Shown here: one piece after another, positions 36,666 through 44,643 of the stretch
Position numbering within the stretch: the first letter of the stretch is position 1
Layout: every line of letters begins with the position of its first letter
From: Bacteroidota bacterium
Lineage (GTDB): Bacteria; Bacteroidota; Bacteroidia; B-17B0; Aurantibacillaceae
Direction of reading: 5' to 3'
Length of the DNA stretch: 64,000 nt
Assembly: GCA_016185125.1 (NCBI GenBank)
Contig: JACPOC010000026.1
Span: forward strand, 62,001-126,000
Translations under genes and position numbers: made by a program
Notes under the pieces: model-generated
What the model saw: the letters and a program-made list of their open reading frames with translations, nothing else
The model's database searches: none
What the model was told of the DNA's origin: nothing

Positions 36666-37133
36666 ATGCTATTATCCGACCAAAAACCGATAGAATTATT
36701 AAATAACTTAATAATTATAAATAATGAAAGAATGGAAGGGTGTAATTACGCCGCGCAGGAAACCGACGCGGTAGTTTTAAAAGTGCTATTTACAAGATTA
36801 TTTGAAACCAGTACAGTGTGTAAACATGAATTAATAAAGGAGGTATATAAATTGGGTGGCGAACCTGCTGATGGGCGAATGGGGTGCGCCGAACTAAACC
36901 AAGCTTGGGAGGAAGTAAAAAATGCTATAGCCGCTAAAAATCATTTAAAATTATTGAAGTCTTGCGAAAAAGAAGAAGCTACAGTTATACGATCTTATCA
37001 ATTGGTTTTACAGGTAGAAGACGAGCATTTAACACCACAGCATCAGCAATTATTCCATCGCCACCACAAATTGTTCAATGAAGACCACACCAAAGTTAAA
37101 AACCTGTTGGATGTTTTATTAAAAGCCAATTAA
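36666..37133 (+). CDS. DUF2383 (PA2169-type) four-helix protein, second copy
   Basis: 155 residues from ATG 36666; the frame is open to a GTG at 36615, but that lies inside the terminator hairpin. Same layout as the protein at 2802: NNLIIINNERMEGCNYAA, then KLGGEPADG hinge and a His-rich last helix (TPQHQQLFHRHHKLFNEDH). The extra His and Cys residues differ from the first copy and might bind metal (inference). No recurrent promoter element is visible between the terminator and the start. Role unknown. Confidence 0.8.
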   Translation: MLLSDQKPIELLNNLIIINNERMEGCNYAAQETDAVVLKVLFTRLFETSTVCKHELIKEVYKLGGEPADGRMGCAELNQAWEEVKNAIAAKNHLKLLKSCEKEEATVIRSYQLVLQVEDEHLTPQHQQLFHRHHKLFNEDHTKVKNLLDVLLKAN

Positions 37134-37217
37134 TTTAACAACAAAATTACCTTTCTAAACTATTATTCATGCCCAACTGCCGAAAGAAATACTTAAAACA
37201 TAGCCGAAACCGTTAGT

Positions 37218-37233
37218 TGGCATAATAATTTAA
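37218..37233 (+). promoter_or_regulatory. -24/-12-like element (TGGCATAATAATTTAA)
   Basis: GG 49 bp before the ATG of the barrel gene; nearly the same as the element at 2756. Confidence 0.6.
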
Positions 37234-37267
37234 ATGTATCTGATAAATAAATTTAAAAATTAAAAAC

Positions 37268-38095
37268 ATGAAAAAAAATATTACAATTGGAATAGCCGCT
37301 TTTTGCGCACTATTAGCGACTTCCACGCAAGCGCAATCTGACACAGTAAAAGTTAAAGAAACAACAACCAAGGAAACCACCGTTACGCGGGATTCAACTA
37401 ACAAAGTAAAACCTGCAGTTCAGCCAACCACCGCCGCTGTTGCTCCCGCGGCTCCAGCACCGGTGGAAAATACAAAGGATGAAACTCCTGACTTACGAAG
37501 AGGCGAATTTGGCTTTCGTTACCTGCCAACATTTTCTTCATTAGCTTTAAGAAGTTATAACGGCGAAGTAATTGAAGGAAGCTTAAGCCTTAGCCATGGA
37601 TATGGTGTAATGGCCGCATTAAATTTCGACAGACACGTAGGAATTCAAGCGGAGGTAAACTATAACGAAATTTCACAAAAGTATAAAGACCGAGGCTTAG
37701 AGCGCCAGGTAAGTGTCAGTTATTTAAACATTCCCGTGATGTTATCTATTAATACGGATAAGAGATTACCATTGAACTTAAACTTTGTGGCAGGTCCTCA
37801 ATTTGGTTTAAACATTGGTTCAAGTGTTAAAACAAATGGCACCGCTTCTGGCGATACTCTTAAAGCTACAATTGGCGTAAAACAAGGGGATGTAGGTTTT
37901 GCGTACGGTACGGGATTAGAAATAGCACTTAATAAAGCGCACACTTTCCGTTTAGATCTTGGTTTCAGAGGATTTTATGGATTTGTGGATATGAGATCGT
38001 CTCAAAGTTCAAGTAATCCAAATACCTATAATGTTCTTGTAAAAGCTTCTCGTAAAACTTATGCAGGTTATTTAGGTTTAACGTTTTGTTTCTAA
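37268..38095 (+). CDS. Outer membrane beta-barrel protein (PorT/OMP_b-brl_2 type)
   Basis: 275 residues: signal peptide (1-23, cleavage after TQAQ), a Thr/Lys/Pro/Ala-rich periplasmic linker (~25-80), then an eight- to ten-strand barrel with alternating hydrophobic strands (GFRYLPTFSSLAL, GIQAEVNYNE, LNFVAGPQFGLNIG, HTFRLDLGFRGFYG) and a terminal aromatic (LGLTFCF). This is the common Bacteroidota outer-membrane barrel family. The cargo or function is unknown. Monocistronic, between a promoter-like element and a terminator. Confidence 0.85.
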   Translation: MKKNITIGIAAFCALLATSTQAQSDTVKVKETTTKETTVTRDSTNKVKPAVQPTTAAVAPAAPAPVENTKDETPDLRRGEFGFRYLPTFSSLALRSYNGEVIEGSLSLSHGYGVMAALNFDRHVGIQAEVNYNEISQKYKDRGLERQVSVSYLNIPVMLSINTDKRLPLNLNFVAGPQFGLNIGSSVKTNGTASGDTLKATIGVKQGDVGFAYGTGLEIALNKAHTFRLDLGFRGFYGFVDMRSSQSSSNPNTYNVLVKASRKTYAGYLGLTFCF

Positions 38096-38121
38096 AAAGT
38101 AAAAATATAAAATTCACAGTA

Positions 38122-38149
38122 AAGCATTCCGAAAGGGATGCTTTTTTTA
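38122..38149 (+). terminator. Rho-independent terminator
   Basis: Stem AAGCATTCC / GGGATGCTT (one G-U pair) closed by a GAAA tetraloop and followed by T residues; it sits at the convergence with the methyltransferase gene. Confidence 0.8.
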
Positions 38150-38782
38150 TGTATTAATTTGCGCTATTATTATTAAATCAATTACATCCAAACCATCTTC
38201 AGCCTTTGTTATTTTCCGGCTGATGTTGATGATCTTGAAATTGCTTAATAAAAGTTGTTCGGTGAGAAAATGCTCTGTATAATAATGCATAAAAATTAAA
38301 TCTCCGGTACTCCCTTTCTTAAACGCGGATTTTTCATAATCATCTTCCATGGTGCTTATGTAAAAGAGTCCTTTTGAATTAAGCACTTTTGAAGCGTTCT
38401 TAATTAATTGTATGGTTTCTTCACCGGAAAGATAAGGCAAACAAAACCCGCACATAATGCCCTCGAACATCTTTTTAAGAGTTAAAATATTCCGGCAATC
38501 CAATAGTTGAAATTGCGCGGTTGGATTATTGATCTTTGCCAGTTCGATCATGTTGGGCGCAAGATCAGTTCCTGTAATTTGAAGGTCAGGTCTTTTATCC
38601 AATAAATATTTAGTGATGTTTCCGGGGCCGCATGCTACTTCTAAAATTGCAGGATTTTTTTTGGGAAGATATTGAGTGAACAGATCCAGCGTATCTGCAT
38701 ACAGATCTACATTCATAAATTTTTGCTGATAGTGATGAGCCAGTTTGTTAAAGATGCTTACCGCGTTATTGTTTATATCCAT
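38147..38782 (-). CDS. Class I SAM-dependent methyltransferase
   Basis: 211 residues. Motif I ILEVACGPGNITKYLL (~40-55), motif II acidic end TGTDLAPNMI, then QLLDCRNI; a Methyltransf_25/11 type enzyme. The substrate is unknown. It stands alone and is convergent with the barrel gene. The leader shows neither a -24 element nor a TAnnTTTG box. Confidence 0.82.
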   Translation of the reverse strand: MDINNNAVSIFNKLAHHYQQKFMNVDLYADTLDLFTQYLPKKNPAILEVACGPGNITKYLLDKRPDLQITGTDLAPNMIELAKINNPTAQFQLLDCRNILTLKKMFEGIMCGFCLPYLSGEETIQLIKNASKVLNSKGLFYISTMEDDYEKSAFKKGSTGDLIFMHYYTEHFLTEQLLLSNFKIINISRKITKAEDGLDVIDLIIIAQINT

Positions 38783-38864
38783 TGATCTTTAAAAACCTAA
38801 TTTTTATTGAAATAAATGTAAGGATTTATATTATTGAGACAATCTATTTCAATTTTTAAATAAT

Positions 38865-38897
38865 AAAAAAAGCGGAAATGTTATTTTCCGCTTTTTT
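38865..38897 (-). terminator. Bidirectional hairpin terminator
   Basis: Stem AAAAAAGCGGAAA / TTTCCGCTTTTTT with a 7-base loop, 21 bp beyond the phosphohexomutase stop on the minus strand. Confidence 0.8.
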
Positions 38898-38917
38898 AAT
38901 TTTTGCATTAATTATTT

Positions 38918-40327
38918 TTATGGCTGCATTAAAGTTATTTCAGCGGCTCTTAAAATGGAAAAGGCATTTTCCTGCGAGCTTGACTGCGCATAGTTTCTAA
39001 GCACGGGCTCGGTACCCGAAGCCCTGATCATAAACCATTCATCATCGTTAAAAAAGTATTTATAACCATCCATGTTTTCAATTCGCTGAATTTTATATTC
39101 ACCAAAACTCTGATAAACATTTTGTTCGCATCTTTCAACAATCCTATTTTTTACTTCTTCCTTTAAATGTAAATCAGAACGTTCAAAAGAGAAAGGCCCT
39201 ACAATTTTATATACATCTTTAATCAGATCCTGAATAGATTGTCTTGTTTTTGCCATGTATTCTAAAATGGTTAAGCCAATCCAAATTCCATCTCTCTCCG
39301 GAATATGTCCTTTGATAGCGATGCCGCCTGATTCTTCGCCGCCTAATAAAACATCATCGGTAACCATAATTCCGGCAATATGTTTAAAGCCAATTTTCGT
39401 TACCACTTGCTCTAATTTAAAATGCTTGCACATTTTTCCTATTTTAGGACTTACAGAAAACGCGGTAACAACTTTTCCGCTCATTCCTTTTACTTCATGT
39501 AAATATTTTATTAAAAGTAAAATAATGTGATGCGAATCAACAAAGTTTCCATCATTATCGTAAAGCCCGATTCGATCCGCATCGCCATCTGTTGCAAGGC
39601 CCATGTCTATTTTTTTGGAACTTTTTATAAGATTCGAAAATTCCATTAAATTTTTATGAATAGGTTCCGGTGCTTGGCCGTTAAAAGAAGGGTTGTCATC
39701 GCAATGTAAAAAAGTTGAGTCGGGAAGTAAACGGCGAATGACATTTTGCCCAGCGCCAAACATGGCATCATAACCCAAATGTAATCCTGACTTGCGTATC
39801 ATATCCAAATCAAAATTAGCTTCTACATGCTGGCAATACATAGTTTCAAGATCAATATTTTCTACTAAACCTTTTTCGCGTAAATCATTTAAATTTATTT
39901 TTTCAAGATTTAAAGTATTTTTTTCAGGAATTAATTTTTCTATTTCTTCAATTTTTTCAGGGAGAAGCGGTCCGCCGTAATGTCCTTTAAGTTTAAACCC
40001 ATTGTAAGAAGGTGGATTGTGGCTTGCCGTAATAACTATTCCCAGACTTGCATTTTTTCTAACTGTTCCCAATGAAACCATGGGCGTAGATACAAAATCT
40101 TTTGAAAGGAAAACTTTAATGCCGTGACTGGCTAAAACTTTTGTGGTTGTTTCGGCAAAAAGTTCACCACCAAAACGCGGATCGTGACCAATTACTACCG
40201 AAGGTTCTTTAAAATTTTTTAATAGCCATTGCGAAGTTGCTTCCGCTACTCTTGCTACATTATCTACTGTGTAATCTTTGGCAATAATTGCGCGCCATCC
40301 ATCTGTTCCAAATTTAATTGCTGTCAT
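38918..40327 (-). CDS. Phosphoglucomutase/phosphomannomutase family protein
   Basis: 469 residues with the complete alpha-D-phosphohexomutase signature: catalytic Ser in TASHNPPSYNG, Mg-binding DGDADRIG, sugar loop GGEESGG and phosphate loop RASGTEPVLRNY. It interconverts the 1- and 6-phosphates of hexoses (glucose, mannose or glucosamine), feeding nucleotide-sugar synthesis. The exact sugar cannot be read; GlmM is less likely because the catalytic loop differs. Followed upstream on the same strand by the OmpA-like gene 21 bp away, so they may share a transcript. Confidence 0.9.
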   Translation of the reverse strand: MTAIKFGTDGWRAIIAKDYTVDNVARVAEATSQWLLKNFKEPSVVIGHDPRFGGELFAETTTKVLASHGIKVFLSKDFVSTPMVSLGTVRKNASLGIVITASHNPPSYNGFKLKGHYGGPLLPEKIEEIEKLIPEKNTLNLEKINLNDLREKGLVENIDLETMYCQHVEANFDLDMIRKSGLHLGYDAMFGAGQNVIRRLLPDSTFLHCDDNPSFNGQAPEPIHKNLMEFSNLIKSSKKIDMGLATDGDADRIGLYDNDGNFVDSHHIILLLIKYLHEVKGMSGKVVTAFSVSPKIGKMCKHFKLEQVVTKIGFKHIAGIMVTDDVLLGGEESGGIAIKGHIPERDGIWIGLTILEYMAKTRQSIQDLIKDVYKIVGPFSFERSDLHLKEEVKNRIVERCEQNVYQSFGEYKIQRIENMDGYKYFFNDDEWFMIRASGTEPVLRNYAQSSSQENAFSILRAAEITLMQP

Positions 40328-40348
40328 GTTCTTCTGTTTTATATAGTG

Positions 40349-42361
40349 TTAGTTTATGTCGGTAATTTCAAGTTCAAGCTGTTGAATAGGCTTTTTTGAA
40401 GCTTTTATAAGATGTATTTTTTTATCTTGTTTAGGCATAGCCTTTCTGCAGCTTTTGGCATGTATTCTATCCTGGGCAATACCTTTTGTTAGCAACTCTT
40501 CGGTTACAGCATTTACCCTTGCCTCTGAAAGAGTTTTGTAAAACTTTTTCTCATCACCTGTAAAAATATAATTTGTAAGTTTTACTTTAACAGTAGGGTT
40601 GTTGGCTAAGAATTCATACACTTTATTTATTTCGGTAGCCGAACTATATAAAGGAGAACTTTTGCGTTCTTCAAAAAAAACATTATTAAGTATAATTTTT
40701 GAACCTTTAGCAATAGCGGGAAGTTCAATAACGCTGTGCTTATGAAAATATACTGAGTCTTTAACAAGCGTTTTGTTTTCAGATTTAAATAAATGGCCGG
40801 GCGCTTCAAATGTTATATTATGATTGCGGCCGGAAGCCAGAATAATTGAGTAGGCTCCTGTTTTATAATCCGCGTGATATGCCCCCTGCGCTATGCCGGT
40901 TTCGTTGTCAGTTACTGTAATGCTGGCATTTCCGGGAGTTTTACCCGCATCATTGAACTGACCCTTTAAAAGTGTTAAGGGGCCTTGTTTTTGATTTACA
41001 AAAGTGATTAAAAAATTATCCGGATTTTTTTCTTTATCTTTTAAAGAATCTGATTGTAATTTTTTTAATTTTTTAGAGCTCAGATTTTTTATCGGCGGAG
41101 TATTCTTCTTTTCAACTGTTACCTGATAAAACTGATTCTCGTTGGTGTGATCTACCGGATAACCCACCACTAAAGGCTTTGCCGTAACCTCATTATCGGA
41201 AAGGGATACCATGTAATTATCAAAACAATCTTTTGGTTTTAATTTATTTGAACTGAAAAAGAAAGTAGTTCCATCGGGGTGAATGTAGGGTGCTTCATCA
41301 TCGTAAGGTGAATTTATTACAGGGCCAAGGTTTATAGCTTTGCCCCATTCGCCATCGGAATCTTTTTTGCATTTGTAAATATCTTTTCCGCCATAGCCGC
41401 CTTTTCTGTTGCTAACAAAGTACATGGTGTTTCCGTCGGGCGAAACACATTCGTGAGGTTCCCAGCCTTTAAGGTTGCTGGTTTTATTAATTTTTAAAGG
41501 CTTTGACCATTCGTTATTTTTTAGCTTGGTAATAAAAAGATTTCCTTCTCCCCCATCATTTTTATAAGTAAGTAAAATGTGTCCGTCTACTGAAGATCCT
41601 ACTGTGGTTACATATACCAAAGTATCGGGAGTGGGCGTATAGGAATTTTTTTGCGCCGAAATTTTATCGTTAATCGTATCAGGTTTAAGGGTAAGTTCTT
41701 CATAAAAAGCGCCATCAGGCATTTTTTCGATTTTGCTAAGGGGCACCGTGTATGTAAAAATCATATTGGCTTTGTCGGCTGAAAGTGCAGAGGAGCAATT
41801 TCTGAAAGTGGTGTCAATGTTTTTAACCCCTTTTGGCAGTTTACCTGTTTTTATGGTTACAGGAAGCGCCACCAATTCTTTAAGCTCTTTGCCAAATTTG
41901 CAGGTTTCAATTTTTCCCTGAACGTAATTCAATTGTGCCGGATCATTTATTTTTCTTGAAACAAGCAGGGCTTTGTATTTTTCATAAGAAGTTATGGCCT
42001 GATCGAATTTATAGTTATGGCAATAAGCATCGCCCAGTAATTTATAAGTTACAAGGGGCGCATCGGTATTTTTTGGATCTGCTTGGTTAGTTAAAGCGGG
42101 CGTGTATTGTATCGCTTTTTCTAAAAATTCGCTTGCTTTTGCTTTTTGCGAACGCGATTGTAAATAACAAGCTCCTAATTTGTAATTAATATTTCCGTTT
42201 AAAGGTTCTTTTTTTATGAGCTCGGCATAAATGGGGCAAGCCAGTGCAAACAAATTTGCATTAAAATATTCATCGGCCTCCGCCAGCTGCGAAGCGGCAG
42301 TTTGAGCACGCACAGTAAAGGTAAATGTGGTAAATAATAATATATAAATTAAATGCTTCAT
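40349..42361 (-). CDS. TPR/PD40 envelope protein with degenerate OmpA-like C-terminus
   Basis: 670 residues: Sec signal peptide without lipobox (1-19, VRAQT), TPR repeats (~22-150), a PD40 beta-propeller (~205-400; LLTYKNDGGEGNLFI, MYFVSNRKGGYGGKDIYKC, FFFSSN), a short carboxypeptidase-regulatory-like segment (~460-520) and an OmpA-like end (~550-665; LNNVFFEE, ARVNAVTEELL) that lacks the peptidoglycan Asp/Arg motif. It shares architecture with the PorE-like lipoprotein at 7639 but is not lipidated. It starts at an ATG overlapping the stop of the receiver gene (ATGA). Confidence 0.85.
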   Translation of the reverse strand: MKHLIYILLFTTFTFTVRAQTAASQLAEADEYFNANLFALACPIYAELIKKEPLNGNINYKLGACYLQSRSQKAKASEFLEKAIQYTPALTNQADPKNTDAPLVTYKLLGDAYCHNYKFDQAITSYEKYKALLVSRKINDPAQLNYVQGKIETCKFGKELKELVALPVTIKTGKLPKGVKNIDTTFRNCSSALSADKANMIFTYTVPLSKIEKMPDGAFYEELTLKPDTINDKISAQKNSYTPTPDTLVYVTTVGSSVDGHILLTYKNDGGEGNLFITKLKNNEWSKPLKINKTSNLKGWEPHECVSPDGNTMYFVSNRKGGYGGKDIYKCKKDSDGEWGKAINLGPVINSPYDDEAPYIHPDGTTFFFSSNKLKPKDCFDNYMVSLSDNEVTAKPLVVGYPVDHTNENQFYQVTVEKKNTPPIKNLSSKKLKKLQSDSLKDKEKNPDNFLITFVNQKQGPLTLLKGQFNDAGKTPGNASITVTDNETGIAQGAYHADYKTGAYSIILASGRNHNITFEAPGHLFKSENKTLVKDSVYFHKHSVIELPAIAKGSKIILNNVFFEERKSSPLYSSATEINKVYEFLANNPTVKVKLTNYIFTGDEKKFYKTLSEARVNAVTEELLTKGIAQDRIHAKSCRKAMPKQDKKIHLIKASKKPIQQLELEITDIN

Positions 42362-42723
42362 TGTTTCATGGCATCAAATTTATTGATTTTTGCTGCCAGT
42401 GCCTCTATGGTAATGGGCTTATCAATAAAATCGTTGGCTCCGGCCTTTAGGGCAGCGGCAACCAGCGGACTGTTATGAAGACTTGACATCATAATTATTG
42501 GCGTTTCGCTTTTGTGAACAGATCGAAGCACATTAACTAAAGCAAGTCCTGATAGCCCCGGCATCATAATATCGCTGATAACCAAGTCTGCTTCTTTATT
42601 AGAGATTTTGACAATGGCCTGGTTGGCATCTTCCGCAATAATCGGTTGATGTCCCAAAACGCTTATTAAATGCTCAAGAGCAGTAAGCGTTAATTGATCG
42701 TCATCTAAGATTAAAATATTCAT
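42358..42723 (-). CDS. Single-domain response regulator coupled to a PD40/OmpA gene
   Basis: 121 residues, bare receiver: ILILDDDQLT, phospho-Asp in LVISDIMMPG, Ser in IMMSSLHN, Lys in FIDKPITIE. The stop overlaps the start of the envelope protein gene (ATGA), so a cytoplasmic receiver and an exported protein are co-translated, an unusual pairing. No kinase is adjacent. Confidence 0.9.
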   Translation of the reverse strand: MNILILDDDQLTLTALEHLISVLGHQPIIAEDANQAIVKISNKEADLVISDIMMPGLSGLALVNVLRSVHKSETPIIMMSSLHNSPLVAAALKAGANDFIDKPITIEALAAKINKFDAMKQ

Positions 42724-42914
42724 AATAAAAATTAACTATGTAAAAATAGAAACATTAAGCACAATAGTGTTTGATTTTTCGTTAATCGGGGTATTTGAAT
42801 AGCCAAGAGCCTAATATGAATGTTAAAAAAAATAAACCTATTAAACACAATAAAATCTCGGCTATTAAAAAGTTGCTCTCATCGATTTTTAGAGAATTTA
42901 GCTTATAACGTAAT

Positions 42915-42922
42915 TAACTTTG
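42915..42922 (+). promoter_or_regulatory. -7 box TAACTTTG (housekeeping Bacteroidota promoter)
   Basis: Exact TAnnTTTG match 46 bp before the ATG at 42968. Confidence 0.55.
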
Positions 42923-42967
42923 TTTCAACTCCCTAAAACTTTGCTAAAAACATTTTAATAACATCCA

Positions 42968-43291
42968 ATGGACAAATTAAATTTATTCATCGTTGCGGAT
43001 AATGCCTTAGTGGCAAACGGGCTTAAACATTACCTGCGAAACAAATTTGAAAATATTCAGGTAACTAACTTTTATGACAGCAGAAGTTGCCTTAAAAAAA
43101 TAAATAATCAAACGCAAATTGTGGTTATCGATCAGAATATCAATGGAAAAACCGCCGTGGATACTCTGCGTTCTATAAAAACCATTAATCCCGAAACGGA
43201 AGTGGTTTTGCATACTTCATGCGAAGAGGTGGCGGATTTTCTTAAAAATTTTAAGGATAAATTCAATACCTTAAGGCAAAATGTTAATTAA
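42968..43291 (+). CDS. Truncated, degenerate receiver domain
   Basis: 107 residues. The first 80 follow a receiver (LNLFIVADNALVANGLKHYL, phospho-Asp in IVVIDQNING, LHTS at strand 4), but the acidic pair is reduced to AD and the protein stops before strand 5, so the conserved Lys is missing. The remaining tail (DKFNTLRQNVN) is unrelated. It may be a pseudo-receiver, or the LuxR/NarL-type receiver of a gene that lost its HTH. It has its own TAnnTTTG promoter box and lies 72 bp before another receiver gene, so it may still be expressed. Confidence 0.7.
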   Translation: MDKLNLFIVADNALVANGLKHYLRNKFENIQVTNFYDSRSCLKKINNQTQIVVIDQNINGKTAVDTLRSIKTINPETEVVLHTSCEEVADFLKNFKDKFNTLRQNVN

Positions 43292-43363
43292 AATGATTTT
43301 TTTAAAATATAAATTTTTAAATAATTTAAATTATAACAGGGCGTAGTGCAATGTTGTTTAACG

Positions 43364-43747
43364 ATGGAAAGTGAAACTAAAAATATTCTTATTGTAGAAG
43401 ATAATCTTTTAAATCAAAAGATTGCCGGTTTTCTTATAAAAGGTTTAGGTTACAGATTTGATGTGGCCAGCGATGGTAAGCAAGCAATTGAAAAACTTAA
43501 GAACGGTGGTTTTGACCTTGTATTAATGGATATTCAAATGCCGGTGATGGACGGATATGAAGCAACGGCCTTAATAAGAAATGAGTTAAAACTTGAAATT
43601 CCTATTATTGCAACTGCCGGGCAAACGGGTGATGATGAAAAGGAGAAGTGCATTTCGGGCGGCATGACAGACTATATTTTGAAGCCCTTAAAAGGAGATG
43701 AAATAAACGCATTAATAGCAAAACACCTGGGCTTAAAAAGTTCTTAG
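43364..43747 (+). CDS. Single-domain response regulator
   Basis: 127 residues from ATG 43364 (a GTG at 43346 gives six extra, unlikely residues). Receiver of the hybrid-kinase C-terminal type: ILIVEDNLLNQKIAG, phospho-Asp in LVLMDIQMPVMDGYEA, Lys in YILKPLK. The usual TA of the switch strand reads IIATAG. The Hpt gene follows after 61 bp, so the pair looks like separated modules of a hybrid-kinase phosphorelay. Confidence 0.9.
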   Translation: MESETKNILIVEDNLLNQKIAGFLIKGLGYRFDVASDGKQAIEKLKNGGFDLVLMDIQMPVMDGYEATALIRNELKLEIPIIATAGQTGDDEKEKCISGGMTDYILKPLKGDEINALIAKHLGLKSS

Positions 43748-43808
43748 GTTTTGTATTTTATAGTGACAAAAAAATAAATAGGATTAACCCGAGCTTAAAA
43801 AATTTAAT

Positions 43809-44171
43809 ATGGAAAACAATAATTTACAAAAAATAACGAATTTAGAATACCTGATTGGCTTATCAAGAGGCGATAATAAATTTGTAAATAAGATGCTTAA
43901 CGTTTTTTTAGAGGAAACGCCAGCCGAAGTTGATAATCTTGAAGAAAGCATTCAACAAAAAAATTTCGAAGTTATTAAAGCGGTGGCTCATAAATTAAAA
44001 TCCACTATACCATTTGTGGGTTTGGATGGCGTTATTGGTAAGGAAATTGATGAGATAGAATCTTTAGCATCTAAAGGTAAAGATTACGAAACTATTCAAA
44101 AAGATTTTGTGAAGGTTAAAGAAAGCTTTAACTCGGCTTTTAGTGAACTGACTCAATACCTGGCCAAATAA
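43809..44171 (+). CDS. Hpt phosphotransfer protein
   Basis: 120 residues, four-helix Hpt with canonical AVAHKLKSTIPFVGL (phospho-His ~60). It passes phosphate between receivers in a multistep relay. Its companion receiver is just upstream. Convergent with the leftward receiver and hybrid-kinase genes. Confidence 0.88.
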   Translation: MENNNLQKITNLEYLIGLSRGDNKFVNKMLNVFLEETPAEVDNLEESIQQKNFEVIKAVAHKLKSTIPFVGLDGVIGKEIDEIESLASKGKDYETIQKDFVKVKESFNSAFSELTQYLAK

Positions 44172-44211
44172 CATTCAACAAATAGATTTTGTTGTAAAAA
44201 AAATCCTGAAT

Positions 44212-44643
44212 TTACTTCGACATTAATTCATCAATTTTAGCAAGGCTTCTTTCAATAATATCTTTAAGCTCATTATAATTAGCGGGTTTACGAATGTAAT
44301 CGTGAGCGCCAATTTTATAAAGCATTTTTATCATATCCTGTTCGTAATTCACATCTCTTGGAAAAGAGGTGGAGAACATAATAACCGGAAGATCTTTCCA
44401 TTCTTCAGTAAATTTAATTTCTGATAAACATTCAAAGCCGTTTTTTCGGGGCATATTTAAATCCAGAAATAACACATCGGGTAGTTTTTCGGAATGTTCA
44501 GCCAGATAGGACATTAATTGTTCGCCATCGTGTACCGTTTCCAATGTTGTGGGCTGGGCTAATTCCTCTAATGCTTCCTTAAAAAGTAAACGATCATCTT
44601 TATCATCGTCGGCCAAAAGGATATTAATAGTCCGGGTGTTCAT
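44212..44643 (-). CDS. Single-domain response regulator (Rcp1-like)
   Basis: 143 residues: ILLADDDKDDRLLFKEAL, phospho-Asp in VLFLDLNMPRKNGFE, MFSTS and YIRKPANY. The DDDKDD start and the extended strand-4 loop mark the Rcp1/ phytochrome-partner receiver type, common in Bacteroidota. Its start lies inside the last codons of the hybrid kinase (20-bp overlap), so it is translationally coupled and is the likely partner. Confidence 0.9.
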   Translation of the reverse strand: MNTRTINILLADDDKDDRLLFKEALEELAQPTTLETVHDGEQLMSYLAEHSEKLPDVLFLDLNMPRKNGFECLSEIKFTEEWKDLPVIMFSTSFPRDVNYEQDMIKMLYKIGAHDYIRKPANYNELKDIIERSLAKIDELMSK

